From Hyposmocoma kahamanoa (taxonomy: Eukaryota > Arthropoda > Insecta > Lepidoptera > Cosmopterigidae), in contig NW_020654242.1 in the NCBI RefSeq assembly GCF_003589595.1, forward strand, positions 617,612-681,611: a stretch of DNA of 64,000 nucleotides, in the 5' to 3' direction. Of the stretch, positions 32,286-43,448 are shown piece by piece. Under the pieces are notes generated by a model that worked only from the letters and a program-made list of their open reading frames with translations, had not been told where the DNA came from and made no database searches. The stretch's first letter is position 1. Every line of letters begins with the position of its first letter. The position numbers and the translations under genes are program-made.

Positions 32286-32451
32286 GCTTTGACATAAATG
32301 CTTTTGACACGAGCTTTTGATATGTGCATGCTGTATTTGCCTATTATTGGGTTTACACTCGAGTATTTTATGTAATGTTATTGTTTGTTCATGTACAATA
32401 GTGTATTTCTGTTGGCAAATCGAATAAATAAATAAATAAATAAATAAATAC
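32286..32451 (+). repeat. retroposon 3' end with (AATA)n tail
   Basis: 5'-truncated non-LTR-like 3' UTR ending CTGTTGGCAAATCG and then an AATA array of seven units (about 32422-32451). Inserted in TIR-D copy 4. Confidence 0.6.
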
Positions 32452-32705
32452 ACACAAGTTAGCTCTTGGTGCTGTCTATATTTCAGTGCAAACGAGAGTT
32501 GATATTTATAAGTGATGTATCACATATGAGTTATCATGGTTGTACACTCGATGATCATCGTCAGAGCAAGTTGGTAAGGGCCTACCATGGCGAACTTACC
32601 ATGACCAAATTGAGGCCATCTTAAAGAAGGGCCAGGTTAAGAGTACGCTCTGCCTACTCCAATGGGAAAAAGGCGTTATATGTTATGTACGTACATATGT
32701 GTAAT

Positions 32706-32812
32706 TTTGACGACCTGTATGGTCGAGTGGCTTACACACCGGTTTTCATATTGTCGTAATCGGTTCAATCCCCGGCCGGGTCAATGTAGAAATCTAGAGT
32801 CTTTTCTTATAA
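32706..32812 (+). repeat. SINE-C fragment
   Basis: GACGACCTGTATGGTCGAGT head and CGGTTCAATCCCCGGCCGGG B box, like 6961-7163. Confidence 0.7.
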
Positions 32813-32816
32813 TACC

Positions 32817-33047
32817 TAGTGACGGGTTGAATAAGTCGTGCATCCTATCAGTTGCAGAGCCACTCAGAGCTTTAAATTGCAAAGATCTGAGGGGCACTGC
32901 CACTGCGCCCGTCAACCTGAGACATAAGTTGACAAGTCCCATGTGCCTGCAATTTCACCAGCATCCCTATCCCACAAAACCGAAACGCTATAATGCTTGC
33001 ATTACTGCTTGTCGGCAGAAATAGGTAAGGTGGCAGTACTTCCCTGG
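32817..33047 (+). repeat. Rep-F copy
   Basis: GTGACGGGTTGAATAAGTCG to AGGTGGCAGTACTTCCCTGG; a segment near the start (about 40 bp) is missing. Confidence 0.8.
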
Positions 33048-33564
33048 TTTGGGTGTTTGTCGTACGGTCTTATTATGCGCTATTGACGAATTGTTTTTTT
33101 CCGATAATAAGGATTACCTTTACAATTTTTGAATTTTAATGACGCTGTTTTAAAAAATAAATATAAAAAGGAATAAAAATGGAACGTTTTTACGTAATAA
33201 CAACAAATTGATGGAGGTGCGACGTGTTTATTTTTGTTTTTTAATTTGTTCGTTGAAAACTGTCAACACAAAATTCGCAGGGTTTCTTTTTCAATTAGGG
33301 TCAGGCTCGAGCGCAGAACAACCTTATTAATCTGGTCACGTCTCACTCGTAGTCTATGTTAGAAAATTGACATATCCACGAGACGGGCGTTGATACGGTT
33401 GGTTAGATGAATAAAATGTTTATCCAGCACAAATACCTATTAACAAATATTACAAACACACTCGTTCCTTATGAACGGCTTCGTATAGAATGTGCCGCAC
33501 CTAAAATGATTTACTAATATCAGAAGCTGGAAGTCACATTGATGTTTTCGAGAGCAATTTAGTT
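33048..33564. other. unassigned spacer
   Basis: Nothing recognised. Confidence 0.4.
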
Positions 33565-33690
33565 ATTTTAAATTTTTATTGAATTGATATTCAATTATTT
33601 TTTTATATGAAATTACTCCACTAGTTTGTTATAATTATTAATACAAAGATTCAGAAAAAAAAGAAACACTCAGAAAAAAATATTACGTTT
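33565..33690 (-). repeat. SINE-B tail fragment
   Basis: TTTTTATTGAATTGATATTC.. ACTCCACTAGTTTGTTATAA.. CACTCAGAAAAAA in reverse. Confidence 0.75.
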
Positions 33691-34195
33691 TGGACAGTTA
33701 AATAATTTTGTTTTTTTTATTTCATAAGCTCTAACATGAGGAGTCTGAACAATCTTAAAACTTCAAAAGGGCATTCTGAAGAAGGTTCCAAATACGGGCA
33801 GTATTTACAGTGAATAAGTCAGAATATTTTTGGGAACTGTGTTGTGGAAAGACGGGGGACAAATTGGTGCCAGAACGCAGGCGGTCATATTTGACTTATT
33901 CATTTATACCATGACAATCTAGACAAAGATGAACTATGATTGCCTAGAAAATATTATATTCACTCACGCCTTATTATTAGTTAATAATTTTGCCATTGAG
34001 ATGTGCAGGCCCTTGTCGGGAGTCAAACTTATTATCCCATCATTTGCATATTCCTACCTTTTCATTATCATTACTATGAATTTACGAGGCGCTGTCGAAA
34101 TTCGACTATTGACAGAAATTTTCATGTCAAATAAAATAATACTACTTTGAGGTACCGCGCATAGGGTTCAAGGACTTAGGCTGCCAAAAAATGGG
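33691..34195. other. unassigned spacer
   Basis: No recognised family; a 73-codon frame at 33929-34150 has no coding character I can name. Confidence 0.35.
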
Positions 34196-34375
34196 AGTAT
34201 TTTTTTTAAAGGAGGAGGTTCAGGTATATTTTCAGATATGTCCGTCAAATGTGGACTAATTTTGAAAATTCTTTTTTTGTTTTGAAAGGATGCGCTCTCG
34301 TGGTGGTTCCATTGTCACCTAGTTAGAATCTGATGAGGGGATCCCACGAAAACCGAAGGAAACCCTCCAATATTA
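34196..34375. repeat. Rep-G fragment
   Basis: AAAGGAGGAGGTTCAGGTAT.. TGAAAGGATGCGCTCTCG.. CCATTGTCACCTAG.. CTGATGAGGGGATCCCA. Related pieces occur at 35165-35528 and 59660-60560. Confidence 0.55.
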
Positions 34376-35164
34376 TAGGTATTCACTATGTTACTACCAA
34401 CAAGTGTTACTATAGCATAGAAGAATATTTTAATGGCAGTTTCTTAGAATAGGTAAATGCTGACAGTTGGGTACCATTTAGTTATTAATATTTTTAGACT
34501 TTTTAATTATTATTAGTTTTTTGACATTGTATCCATTTTTCATTTATTTTTATTTTGACATTACATTTTTATTTAATTGACTTCGTATGCCACTTTGGCT
34601 TATTGCAGAGATTCCATAAAATTATTATTACCATCTATATCATGTACCTGTAATAACGAATGAATAAATGAATTGAAATAAATCTGTCGCATCCTTCAAA
34701 TTATCTTTTAAGAAATTTTTATTATCTAGCCAGGTGTCCAACAGCACTGGCAGTCGTGCGGTGCGATTGTGACATTCCACTACTGATACTAATATCACAA
34801 CTACACATACATGGTAACACAGTGATCACACAATACACGCTCACACAGACTCTACACGTACTCGCAGTTTCTCCTTTTTTAAATTGAATTATCATATTTA
34901 AATTAAATTCTTCTTTATTTTTCTTTTTACATGGTCGAAGCCACTTTATTTTTGTTTAACTGTAAATTGTTGGCGTCACTGAAAATCAGCGTAACGAGAT
35001 GTTTCCCTACGTCTCGTTACAAATAAGCTGAGTGGAGACCGTTTTTAAATGTAATACTGTTTTATTTTAAGTAAATGTTATAATAAGGTTATTTTAATTT
35101 TTGTTTTTACGTTCTATTTGTATTATGGTTACCAAATAAACTATTTTTCTTTCTTTCAATTGAA
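34376..35164. other. unassigned; possible retroposon tails
   Basis: ACGAATGAATAAATGAATTGAA near 34650 and AATTGAATTGAATTGAATTTC near 35158 look like A-rich retroposon ends; no coding remnant seen. Confidence 0.35.
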
Positions 35165-35528
35165 TTGAATTGAATTTCTCCGTCAATTGTGCACCGATTT
35201 TGAAAATTCTTCTTTTGTTTGAAAGGGTATACTCTCGAGGTCTCTGGCCTCTGGTGCTGTTACGGGTTCGTTCCGGCTATAACAAATGACTTAATGACTT
35301 AATGGCTGAATTATTTTACGCATATAAAAGTTGACTTTTCACTTGACACAAATCACTGTCACCATGATAACCAAAAGGAAAATATAAAATGTACAAGGGA
35401 GTCCATGACAGTCCCATTGTCACCAGGAAGTCAGAATCTGATGAGAGGATCCCATGGAAATCCAAAAAATGCGATAAGCAAACTTATGAGGTCGCTTTTT
35501 TTTTTCCAACGAAAAAGTTACAATTATG
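35165..35528. repeat. Rep-G copy
   Basis: CCGTCAATTGTGCACCGATT.. GTTACGGGTTCGTTCCGGCT.. GTACAAGGGAGTCCATGACA.. GAGAGGATCCCATGGAAAT, mirrored in the 59660-60560 region. Confidence 0.6.
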
Positions 35529-35536
35529 TAATTATA

Positions 35537-35764
35537 CATTGACTTACAATTATATGGACGTCGGGTCCGCGCTAAAAAGTGTCCGCACTTGTAAGGCGCT
35601 AAAATCGTATACAGAGCGCGACACTCCGCTTTAGTCTTCATTTGTTCTACGGACAGCGCGATACTGCGATGACATAACAATTTAAATTTCGAATAGGTTG
35701 ACTTGGGACATTTTTTTCGTGGTTTTTGTATTAGACCCGTCGTCCATTTATTTGTAAGTCAATG
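35537..35764. mobile_element. hAT-M MITE copy 6, short form
   Basis: 228 bp, exact 8-bp duplication TAATTATA at 35529-35536 and 35765-35772. Confidence 0.95.
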
Positions 35765-36132
35765 TAATTATAGCATAATTAATTTATATATACGAGCTGA
35801 AAAACAGATCGCGTTTATTTCGGAGAATTTTCGCAGCTATCGTCGCATTTAGTTTGAACGTTACATAATTCGTTGCCTTGGATCTATTAAAACATGTGGA
35901 CGTTTTATAATAAAATGCACTCCTATTAAAAAAAATCGAGATCTTTCTAACGGTCAAAGTCTTATAACGATCGGATGTCAAACGGCGCGGGAGGCGGGGT
36001 AGGATCTCTGAACTTTTTGCACGTTTTGTATTATAAGATAAGCGTATTTTAAAAATAATTATTTCTAAAACTAAGACGATTATTTCAATGTAAATACCTT
36101 TTTGGGACATTTTTCCATTTCCGCAACACACT

Positions 36133-36298
36133 CATAGACCCGGGTGCCATGGACACACCCATAGACAACCACAAATTACACCAAAACTCACGAGAGAAAT
36201 AAATGTAGTTCTTACACATATTTCTCCCGGCCTGGGAATCGAACCCAGGACCTCTGCGTGACAGTCCGGCATGGTAACCGTTCGGTAACGGTGGCAGT
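36133..36298 (-). repeat. SINE-A copy
   Basis: GGTGCCATGGACACACCCAT to GGTAACGGTGGCAGTT with intact B box. Confidence 0.85.
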
Positions 36299-36300
36299 TT

Positions 36301-36370
36301 AATAGGTTACAGAATGATAACTGTTCTGAGTATAAAAATAGGTTACAGAATGATAACTGTTCTGAGTATA
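36301..36370. repeat. 36-bp tandem duplication
   Basis: Two exact 34-bp units (36301-36334, 36337-36370), starting AATAGGTTACAGAATGATAA, separated by AA. Confidence 0.9.
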
Positions 36371-36658
36371 ATGCACCCAGGTGAACAAATTCAGGTCAAT
36401 TAAGTTAACGCATCTAAAGTCTTATAAAGATGTCAAATGGCGTGGGCAGGTTTTGGCCCCAAACATTGTTTAACATAGCCGTATTCAGTATTATACACGA
36501 AGCTGTAATTAAGACTTCATCGTTCATTATAAGATAAGCGTATTTTCAAAATAAATATTTCTAAAACGAAGACGATTATTTCAATGTAAATAACTTTTTG
36601 GGATATTTTTTTATTTCCACTTGACAGTCATAGCACTAGGGAAACCCTGTGTTTTTAG

Positions 36659-37668
36659 ACATTATTTGATTTTTAATTCGGGACTTAATCACGTATAAAT
36701 AAAACATATTTTATGTAATATTTTGTGTGAAAAAAGTGAGTGACAATGGTAACGCCACAACAAATCGCGATGAAGGTAGTCGTCGACAGCGCAAGAGGGT
36801 AGACAGATATGTCTGCTCATAAAGCTGTCATCTGCCGTCGTCCAGTCAACCCGTGACCATGGAGCGTGCAACTGTTCCGAAATATCGGGAAAATAAAAAG
36901 AAGTCATACCGTGGTAAGAAACCTGATACTAGTGATAATCAATATTTTATGTACCTCGACGTTTCGGACATATTGCAAACTGACGTTTTAAGGCAACCAG
37001 CGTTAAAGGACAAAATCGGTACAGTACTAAAAAAGTACTCTATAAAAACTGTGTTTACGCCGTTATCTAAGGTCACGGGGCATGTCAGATCACCTAAGGA
37101 TGTAATCCCCTTTCAATCTCCGGGCGTTTACAAGATTGATTGCAGTTGTGAGAGTTCCTATATTGGGCAGACAAAACGCGCCATAGCGGAAAGAGTCAAA
37201 GAATACATCGCGGCTGCTAAGAACCGTCAGCACAATAAGTCTGCAATAGCCGAGCATTTGCTGGAATCACCAAACCACTGGATTGAGCTTCATAATCCCA
37301 AGATCCATTCTACAGAACGTCATCACTATACGTGAAGCTATTGAAATTAAAAAACACCATAATTTCAAACGAGAAGACCGTTTTAAGCTTTCATCGTCAT
37401 GGGATCCAGTTATCATCAAGTATCAAGTATCGCCCGACAAGTCGCCGGATGTCGTCAGTGTTGTGTGTCGGTGTAGTGAGAAGTGCACAACTAAATAATG
37501 AAGATCAAGTGCGGGTAGTTAGAAAAACTCCCACGGCTAGAAGATACTGACACCCGCCTCTTCAGTCCCTTCGAGACCATGGACGTTGCAATATGTCCGA
37601 AACGTCGAGGTAAATAAAATATGTTTTATACGTGATGAAGTCCCGAATTAAAAATCAAATAATGTGTA
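36659..37668 (+). mobile_element. Penelope-like element, 5' truncated, inverted flanks
   Basis: Outer arms 36659-36714 and 37613-37665 are inverted copies (ATTTGATTTTTAATTCGGGA.. and complement, about 53 bp). An inner pair, 36854-36897 and 37575-37616 (GACCATGGA.. CCGAAA), is a direct repeat like the pseudo-LTRs of Penelope elements. The coding part between them has a GIY-YIG domain. Confidence 0.8.
36853..37498 (+). pseudogene. Penelope-like GIY-YIG endonuclease domain, frameshifted
   Basis: Only the C-terminal part of a Penelope-like reverse transcriptase/endonuclease remains. In the first frame (36853-37335) residues 96-111 read [16 protein letters not shown], the GVY..YIGQT core of the GIY-YIG nuclease, followed by [12 protein letters not shown] (catalytic arginine region) and [12 protein letters not shown] (conserved glutamate helix). 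A +1 shift near 37320-37333 moves the frame; [20 protein letters not shown] then continues to a stop at 37498. The reverse-transcriptase domain is missing. The nuclease would nick target DNA to prime insertion. Confidence 0.85.
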
Positions 37669-37689
37669 AAAATAGTGAAAGTTTAAAAC

Positions 37690-37866
37690 ACACGTAGACA
37701 ACCACAAATTACACCCAAACTCACGAGATAAATAAATGTTGGCCATACGTATATTTCTCCCGTCATGGGAATCGAACCCAGGACCTCTGAGGCCACTGAG
37801 GCCGTTATAATTGGTTCTTAGTAATTACGCACCCACTCCAGCAATCTTTCGGCCACGGAGGTAGTT
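37690..37866 (-). repeat. SINE-A copy
   Basis: ACACGTAGACAACCACAAAT.. GGGAATCGAACCCAGGACCT.. TTTCGGCCACGGAGG, with a 40-bp foreign block in the head. Confidence 0.8.
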
Positions 37867-37982
37867 TGTTATCGTAATCTATAGTATATAGAGTAATTTT
37901 TTGAGATACTACTTCCTCAAAGTTTTAACGAATTGAATATTATTTTTTTCTATTATTTAAAAGTATTAAGAATGAATAGTTT

Positions 37983-38340
37983 AAATTTTTAATGAATTGA
38001 TATTCAATTTTTTTTGTGAAATTAGTAAACTAGTTTGTTATAATTTTTAATACAATCCGTGGCTTTAATAATTATAACAAACTAGTGGAGTAATTTCACA
38101 TAAAAAACAATTGAATATCAATTCAATAAAAATTTAAATACAATGAATAGCGACATCTCCAGCCAGGGCTGGTAGCTGTAAAGGTAACTGACAAGGTGGC
38201 GAAATACTTAAGATTTCTCATAGATGGAGCTACGGCTAAAAAGTCGTTGATAAAACCAAATACAGAGACACGACAACAAGCACATGGAAATTTGCATTCT
38301 GCAATTTCCAATTTTCGATGATGCGTCCTAAAAAAATATA
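37983..38340. repeat. SINE-B, head-to-head tail arrangement
   Basis: 37983-38051 is a reversed SINE-B tail and 38070-38340 a forward tail plus body; the arms are inverted around a short GATCC..GGCTT spacer that retains TCCGTGGCTT from a head. Confidence 0.75.
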
Positions 38341-39029
38341 ATTTCATAAATTATATTTTCCCTTTTACTTTTAAATATATTTATAAAGCAGGACATTGTT
38401 TAGATGCCTAATAAACTTTAGTCTGCATATAAATTTTAATTAAAATTTCACGAGTAATGTAAAGTACACAATATAGAAACAAGAAAAGTAATGTTTTTCA
38501 TTTATTTTGACTTAAAACTATTGTATTATCAGTGTGATATATGATAAATATCTTGATAATGATTGGTCATAGTTTCTAATTAAAAAAGATGTAACAAATT
38601 CTGGTTTGTTAATATAATTGAAACTTTACCCAGTCGCCATATCGTTCAAAGTTCTATACCTTTATTGCAAGTATCGACGTTTTGATTTTATATTGAAATT
38701 TTATTCAACGTGCTGCCATCTTGCGACCAATGGCTGGATTACGACGAAAGATTAACATCTGAACGAATAGATAAACAAAAACTTGAAAATTTATTAAAAT
38801 AAAACTTACCGAAGATTTAAAAATACTACAACGGGTAATATCTTTGGTGCAGCTATCATTTTTACACTCCAAAACAGCAAAATAAGTTATTATTCTACGA
38901 TTTTAGAGAATTTGCACGAAAGAATGACACAACCATACCATACAAAGCGAAAATGGCGGACATAGCTCAGATAGGTCTTTCGAGACCTATAATTAGCACG
39001 CGTCAGTCGTTAACTAACCACTTCTACTG
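38341..39029. other. unassigned AT-rich spacer
   Basis: Nothing recognised. Confidence 0.4.
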
Positions 39030-39257
39030 TAATAATAATGATAATAATAATAACGCACACACTCAACATAGCCCCGCACTAGGGAAACCCTGTGTCGCAG
39101 GTGCCATGGACACACACATAGACAACCACAAATTACACCCAAACTCACGAGAGAAATAATTGTAGGCCATACAACTATTTCTCCCGGCCCGGGAATCGAA
39201 CCTGGGACCTCTGCGTGGCAGTCCGGCATGGTAACCGTTCGGCCACCGAGGCAGTTT
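39030..39257 (-). mobile_element. SINE-A copy, full length
   Basis: (ATA)n tail at 39030, complete body, head ending CCACCGAGGCAG. Confidence 0.92.
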
Positions 39258-39261
39258 TTAT

Positions 39262-39372
39262 TGTTCTGTGGTTTGGCATAATATTTGGCATGGTTTGCTG
39301 GAAGACGTTGATTGGAACCGACCGGATCGCAAGAATTTTTTCTAAGTGTTCGATATTTGTATTAATAATTGT
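39262..39372 (+). repeat. SINE-B head fragment
   Basis: GTTCTGTGGTTTGGCATAAT.. AACCGACCGGATCGCAAGAA.. TTTTTTCTAAGTGTTCGATA. Confidence 0.7.
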
Positions 39373-39544
39373 TACACAATTGACTTAAATTCCTTATTGT
39401 ATGAATAGAATAGAACAGAAAACGTTTACTTGCCAGAATACAGTAATTCCACAGATCTTAAATAAAATTAGGTACAATAATATATTCAACCTGCAAGCAA
39501 GTGTGCAAATATTAATTGCATTAAATATTTTGGCCTCCAAAATT

Positions 39545-40640
39545 AATTGCTTTTCAAATTAACATAAATTAGTGTTTGTAAATTCAAAATATTCTTTATT
39601 ACTATAGAAGCAATGTATCATAAGCCATTTTGTCAATTGTGATTTAAACGTAGATTCGTGTAGTAATTTCAGTTCATTTGGTAAACTATTAAGAGGGAAC
39701 ATGCCAAAAAAGCTTTGAGCCAACGGGCTCCGCCCAAATTTGTGAAACAAATATATGCCTGAAGTTCGCGTGACATGCGACAGGAGATGTTGAATTTTGC
39801 GCATTAAAAGTACCAAATTCGTTTTAGCGGAATAACTCTAAAACCAAAGGGATTAAAAAAAAATCCATAGTGACAGTTCTCGATCATGCATAAATATAAT
39901 TAATTGTCTAATTTTTGTCCTAATAACCTGTAGCATTTCGAGGATGGATCGAAACAATGTGAAAATTAGAGGTCATTTCGTGATTTTTATCTATCGAGGA
40001 AACTTTATTGTTTTATGTTTCTGATTAGTGTCTATGCTTGAATATATCGTGTAGTTACTCATACAATATTTTATTTTTAACTTTTATTTACTTTTTACTT
40101 TACTTTACTTTTTATTTTTAAAGTGGATATACCCCTCTAAAATCAAATCGAAGATTAGGAATTTTTCCTCTGCTCCCTCTTAAAGATCTTTATGCACATG
40201 TTGAAGCAGTCATTCTTATAAATTAATTTATGGCAACGAGGTTGGTATAAAAGATTCATGATATTAGCTCTGGTCTGCCTTTGTATCACTTCACCACGTA
40301 TTTTAAAATATATATACATGCATGGTAAAGGCATGTTCAGTTTTTGAACAACGGTTTGCAGCTATCATCGAACCGCGTACCACAGATCGCTCGAATACAC
40401 TTTTTCTGAACCTTGAAAACTGTTTCCAAATTTACTGCTAAACAAATCTTCCAGTTAAGGTGTTTATCGATTGTCAACCCAAGAAAGTTAAATGTGTTAA
40501 CTTCATCTACAATGTCGATGTTGTAGTGAATTTTAATTGGTATGGGATTTGATTATATTAATATGTACAACTTCGTTACAATATTTCGCCTCCATTCTGT
40601 ACAGAGGCATTGTAAATTAATCCTTAGTGTGTTGCCGTAC
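39545..40640 (-). pseudogene. Jockey/CR1-like reverse transcriptase remnant
   Basis: Minus strand, stops and shifts throughout. From about 40570 it reads KIHYNIDIVDEVNTFNFLGL followed by TIDKHLNWK, the segment after the RT palm in Jockey/CR1-type elements. The end (39816-39559) has a 85-codon open frame with FFGMFPLNSLPNELKLLHES and FKSQLTKWLM, the usual C-terminus. The palm motif itself is not present. It lies in the intron between the two host exons' upstream partner regions. Confidence 0.7.
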
Positions 40641-40939
40641 GAGCTGTATTGCAACAGCCGTTTGTATACAGTTGGTAGTTCAAAGATGCAGTCGTACTAT
40701 GATTGAATTTATTTTCCATTTCAATTGTGTCATATTCTCACATACTTTCCGGAGTCATGATTGGTATTGGTCCCATTTATATTTATAGAAAATATTTCAC
40801 CTTTAAGGATGGCAAACTTGGGGATGGATCCGATTTCGCGTACTTTCCGTCCCTATAAAACTTGGCAAATAGATTTAATTCCAATAAAAAAGTCGAAAAC
40901 CGAACATTTCAGGTCGAATTTTTTTTACTAAAAAGTTTT

Positions 40940-41117
40940 AATGCACACACTCATAGACTCGTCGTAGGGAAAAACTGTGTTGCGGGTGCCATGGACACAT
41001 ATAGTATGAAATAAATGTAGGCCATACAAATATTTCTCCCGGCCCGGGAATCGAACCCGGGACTTCTGCGTGGTTCAGTTACCAGCATGGTAACTGTTCA
41101 GCCACTGAAGCAGTTGA
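40940..41117 (-). repeat. SINE-A copy
   Basis: TAATGCACACACTCATAGAC.. CGGGAATCGAACCCGGGAC.. ending AGCCACTGAAGCAG. It sits 40 bp from the host exon. Confidence 0.85.
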
Positions 41118-41159
41118 TTAAATATAGCAGTCGATAGTTATTAATGTAAAAATACGTAC

Positions 41160-41467
41160 CATCATCAATGTCAAAATGAGGCCCAGAGGCACCACTCGGG
41201 CCGGGCTTGGCCCCGTCTCGCATTTCCTGACACTATTGGACACTAAAAAGCACTAATGTTCACTAAATTAACATTAACTGACACTAAAACTTACACTATA
41301 TAATCTCACTAGCATTGTATAAACGCCATGTGGCGTGTTTAGTAATTTTAATTGTCATTTATAATGTTTCTTTGCATTTTTGGTGATTTTTTTATATATA
41401 TGTATAAGGTATTAGATAAAGTTTAAAATATAAGCACTAAAGTCACAGCACTGGGAAGTTTATCAAC
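41160..41467 (-). CDS. host gene first coding exon (coding part 41223-41160)
   Basis: On the minus strand an acceptor (CTTTTTTGTTTCAG ending at 41468) precedes a 308-bp exon. The start codon is at 41223-41221; translation gives MRDGAKPGPSGASGPHFDID plus D, and the exon ends after one base of the next codon (41160) at donor GTACGT (41159-41154). That phase 1 end matches the exon at 26228-26110, whose first two bases complete a glycine codon. The 244 bp before the ATG are AT-rich and look like 5' UTR. The N-terminus is glycine/proline-rich and acidic, with no signal peptide. No repeat-family similarity. Confidence 0.75.
41224..41467 (-). promoter_or_regulatory. 5' UTR part of the coding exon
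   Basis: Non-coding part of the exon that starts after TTTCAG. Contains three short CACTAA/CACTAT-type repeats near 41229-41300 and no long open frame leading into the ATG. Confidence 0.5.
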
Positions 41468-41507
41468 CTGAAACAAAAAAGAATATGTTAATATATAAAT
41501 AACAAAT

Positions 41508-41620
41508 AAACATACACACTCACAGCCCCGCACTAGGAAAATTTTGTATCGCGGTTGTCATGGGCACACATATACACTATCACAAATTTCCGGGAATCGA
41601 ACCTGAAACCTCTATGTGGC
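41508..41620 (-). repeat. SINE-A copy, decayed
   Basis: AAACATACACACTCACAGCC.. GCACTAGGAAAATTTTG.. TTTCCGGGAATCGAACCTGA. Confidence 0.6.
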
Positions 41621-41842
41621 AGTTAGTACCTATATACAGCGTTTTTTTTGAATGGGGAAATCCGAAACCGTAGAAGATACAAGGAAACTGTTCTAAGAAT
41701 CATTAAGTCTTTTTCTGCGAAAACAATTTCGGCACGGTAAATTTTTAGGTTTTTTGTTATACTACATAATATGATGAATAAAAAGTATTGTGATATATTA
41801 TTATTATTAATAATATTAAGGCTCTCAGAATCATCATAACTT
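41621..41842. other. unassigned intron-like sequence
   Basis: Nothing recognised. Confidence 0.4.
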
Positions 41843-42212
41843 TGTGAAATTACTCCACTAGTTTGTTATAATTATTAATACAAAGATCGAACACTCAGAA
41901 AAAACACTCAGAAAAAAGTTCCTTCGATCCGGTCGGATTTGTCGAAGGAATTTTAAAACTAGTGGAGTAATTTCACAAAAAATAATTGAATATCAATTCA
42001 ATAAAAATTTAATTAATACAGTGAATAGCGACATCTCTCGCCAGGACTGGTAGCTGTAAAGGTACTAACTGGGTGATAAATCTGTCATAGATTTCTCATA
42101 GATGGCGCTACGACTAAAAAGTCGTTGAAAGACCACGTACAAAGACACGACGCAAGCACATAGAAGAATTCGTGAGGTCCGTTGGTTCATTCCGTGGCTT
42201 AGTTGGTACGTC
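41843..42212. repeat. SINE-B inverted pair
   Basis: 41843-41945 reversed tail and head start, then 41951-42212 forward tail, body and the beginning of a head (TTCCGTGGCTTAGTTGGT). Confidence 0.8.
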
Positions 42213-42224
42213 ATAACTTTTTTA

Positions 42225-42452
42225 TGAAAAAAAGACAATAGTAAGGGGAATTACATTTAATTAAAATCGGATTTGTTCCCTAGTTTGCCACCCTTAGAGG
42301 TGGAATATCTTCTTTAAATTTAAATGGGACCGATATTGAGGTACCCTCTTTGCAACAAAAAAATAATCATGAAAATCGATTCACAAATGAGTAATCACGT
42401 AATATACATTTGAATTGAGAACCCCTCCTTTTTTGAAGTCAGTTAAAAAGAT
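42225..42452 (+). repeat. Rep-C, degenerate
   Basis: TTTGTTCCCTAGTTTGCCAC.. CAACAAAAAAATAATCATG.. CCTCCTTTTTTGAAGTCAGT. Confidence 0.65.
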
Positions 42453-42584
42453 CGGTTATGGGGTTAGGTATCGTAAGGCAACGACTGCATGTCATAAATG
42501 TACAGTGACACTTGTTTAAGAAAGTTATATAATGAATTGTTTCTTGGTTTTCGATTTCTGTAAAGTAATTTCACAAAAATATAT

Positions 42585-42975
42585 ATATATAAGACGTCGG
42601 TTCGAATCCGGTCGGATAGAAGGAGTTTTTCTGAGTGTTCGATCTTTGTATTAATAATTATAACAAACTAGACAATAAAAAATTAAATACAATGAGTAGC
42701 GACATCTCTAGCCGGGGCTGGTAGCTGTATAGGTCTAACTGGTTGACGAAATACTTAAGATTTCTCATAGATGGCGCTACGGCTAATAAGTCGTTGAAAA
42801 ACCAAATACAAAGACAGGACAACAAACACTTAGAAAAATTCGTGAGGTCCGCTGGTTCGTTCCGTGGTTTAGTTGGTATAGCGCCTGGCACGGTAAGCTA
42901 GAAGACGTCGGTTCGAATCCGGCCGGGACGAAGGAGTTTTTTTCTGAGTATTCGTACTTTGTATTAATAATTTAA
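42585..42975 (+). repeat. SINE-B, second dimeric copy
   Basis: AAGACGTCGGTTCGAATCCG occurs twice (42592 and 42901) with tail, body and a full head between; period about 310 bp because the tail is shortened. Confidence 0.85.
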
Positions 42976-43394
42976 AAAGTTTTAGCTAATTTTAACTTGT
43001 CCCTAGAGTGTGACTAGAATTTGCCTAAATTGTTTTCAAAGCGAAATTGGAGCCGGCACTATCTTTGCCTGGAACACGATCCTTTAGCGTCTATTCAAAC
43101 CACAGGATGTTAAAATGATCACAACTGAAATTTCGTGGTACTTGTTATACGGAAGAAAATTGAAGACCTTGTAATTAGTGTGGAAAATTTAGCTTTCCAA
43201 TTAATATCGATGAATTGTACAATTAGTATTTTGTTTGACAAGAAGATAAAATTAATGAAGATCTTGGTGGTCTTGCGGTTAAAATTATGTACTCATAATA
43301 ATATTTATTTATGAAATAAATGAAGTATTACATATTTTTTTAATAAATAACAATAGTATTGCATCTCAAAATATGTACAATTCAAGATTTTCCA
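42976..43394. other. unassigned spacer
   Basis: Nothing recognised. Confidence 0.4.
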
Positions 43395-43448
43395 AATTCA
43401 AAGTCAAATAATGGTTTATTCCATAGGTAAAATTTTTACACTTGAGAA

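Larger units (their letters stand above)
31668..32553 (+). mobile_element. TIR-D element copy 4 with nested insertions
   Basis: Ends CATCGAGTATATAACCAGAA and TACACTCGATG. Two foreign blocks interrupt the normal 490 bp: about 31691-31960 and 32286-32450. No matching flanking duplication remains. Confidence 0.8.
35950..36608. repeat. locally duplicated segment flanking SINE-A
   Basis: 35955-36118 and 36417-36608 share AAAGTCTTATAA, GATAAGCGTATTTT, ACGATTATTTCAATGTAAAT and CTTTTTGGGA in the same order. The copies have diverged; the second contains an extra block. Confidence 0.65.

Noticed and set aside
32422..32451. (AATA)n microsatellite as an independent feature
   Set aside because: It is the tail of the retroposon 3' end at 32286-32451.
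35389..35634. Plus-strand open frames ending in YNYMDVGSALKSVRT
   Set aside because: These are translations of the hAT-M terminus, which recur at every copy in both orientations; not genes.
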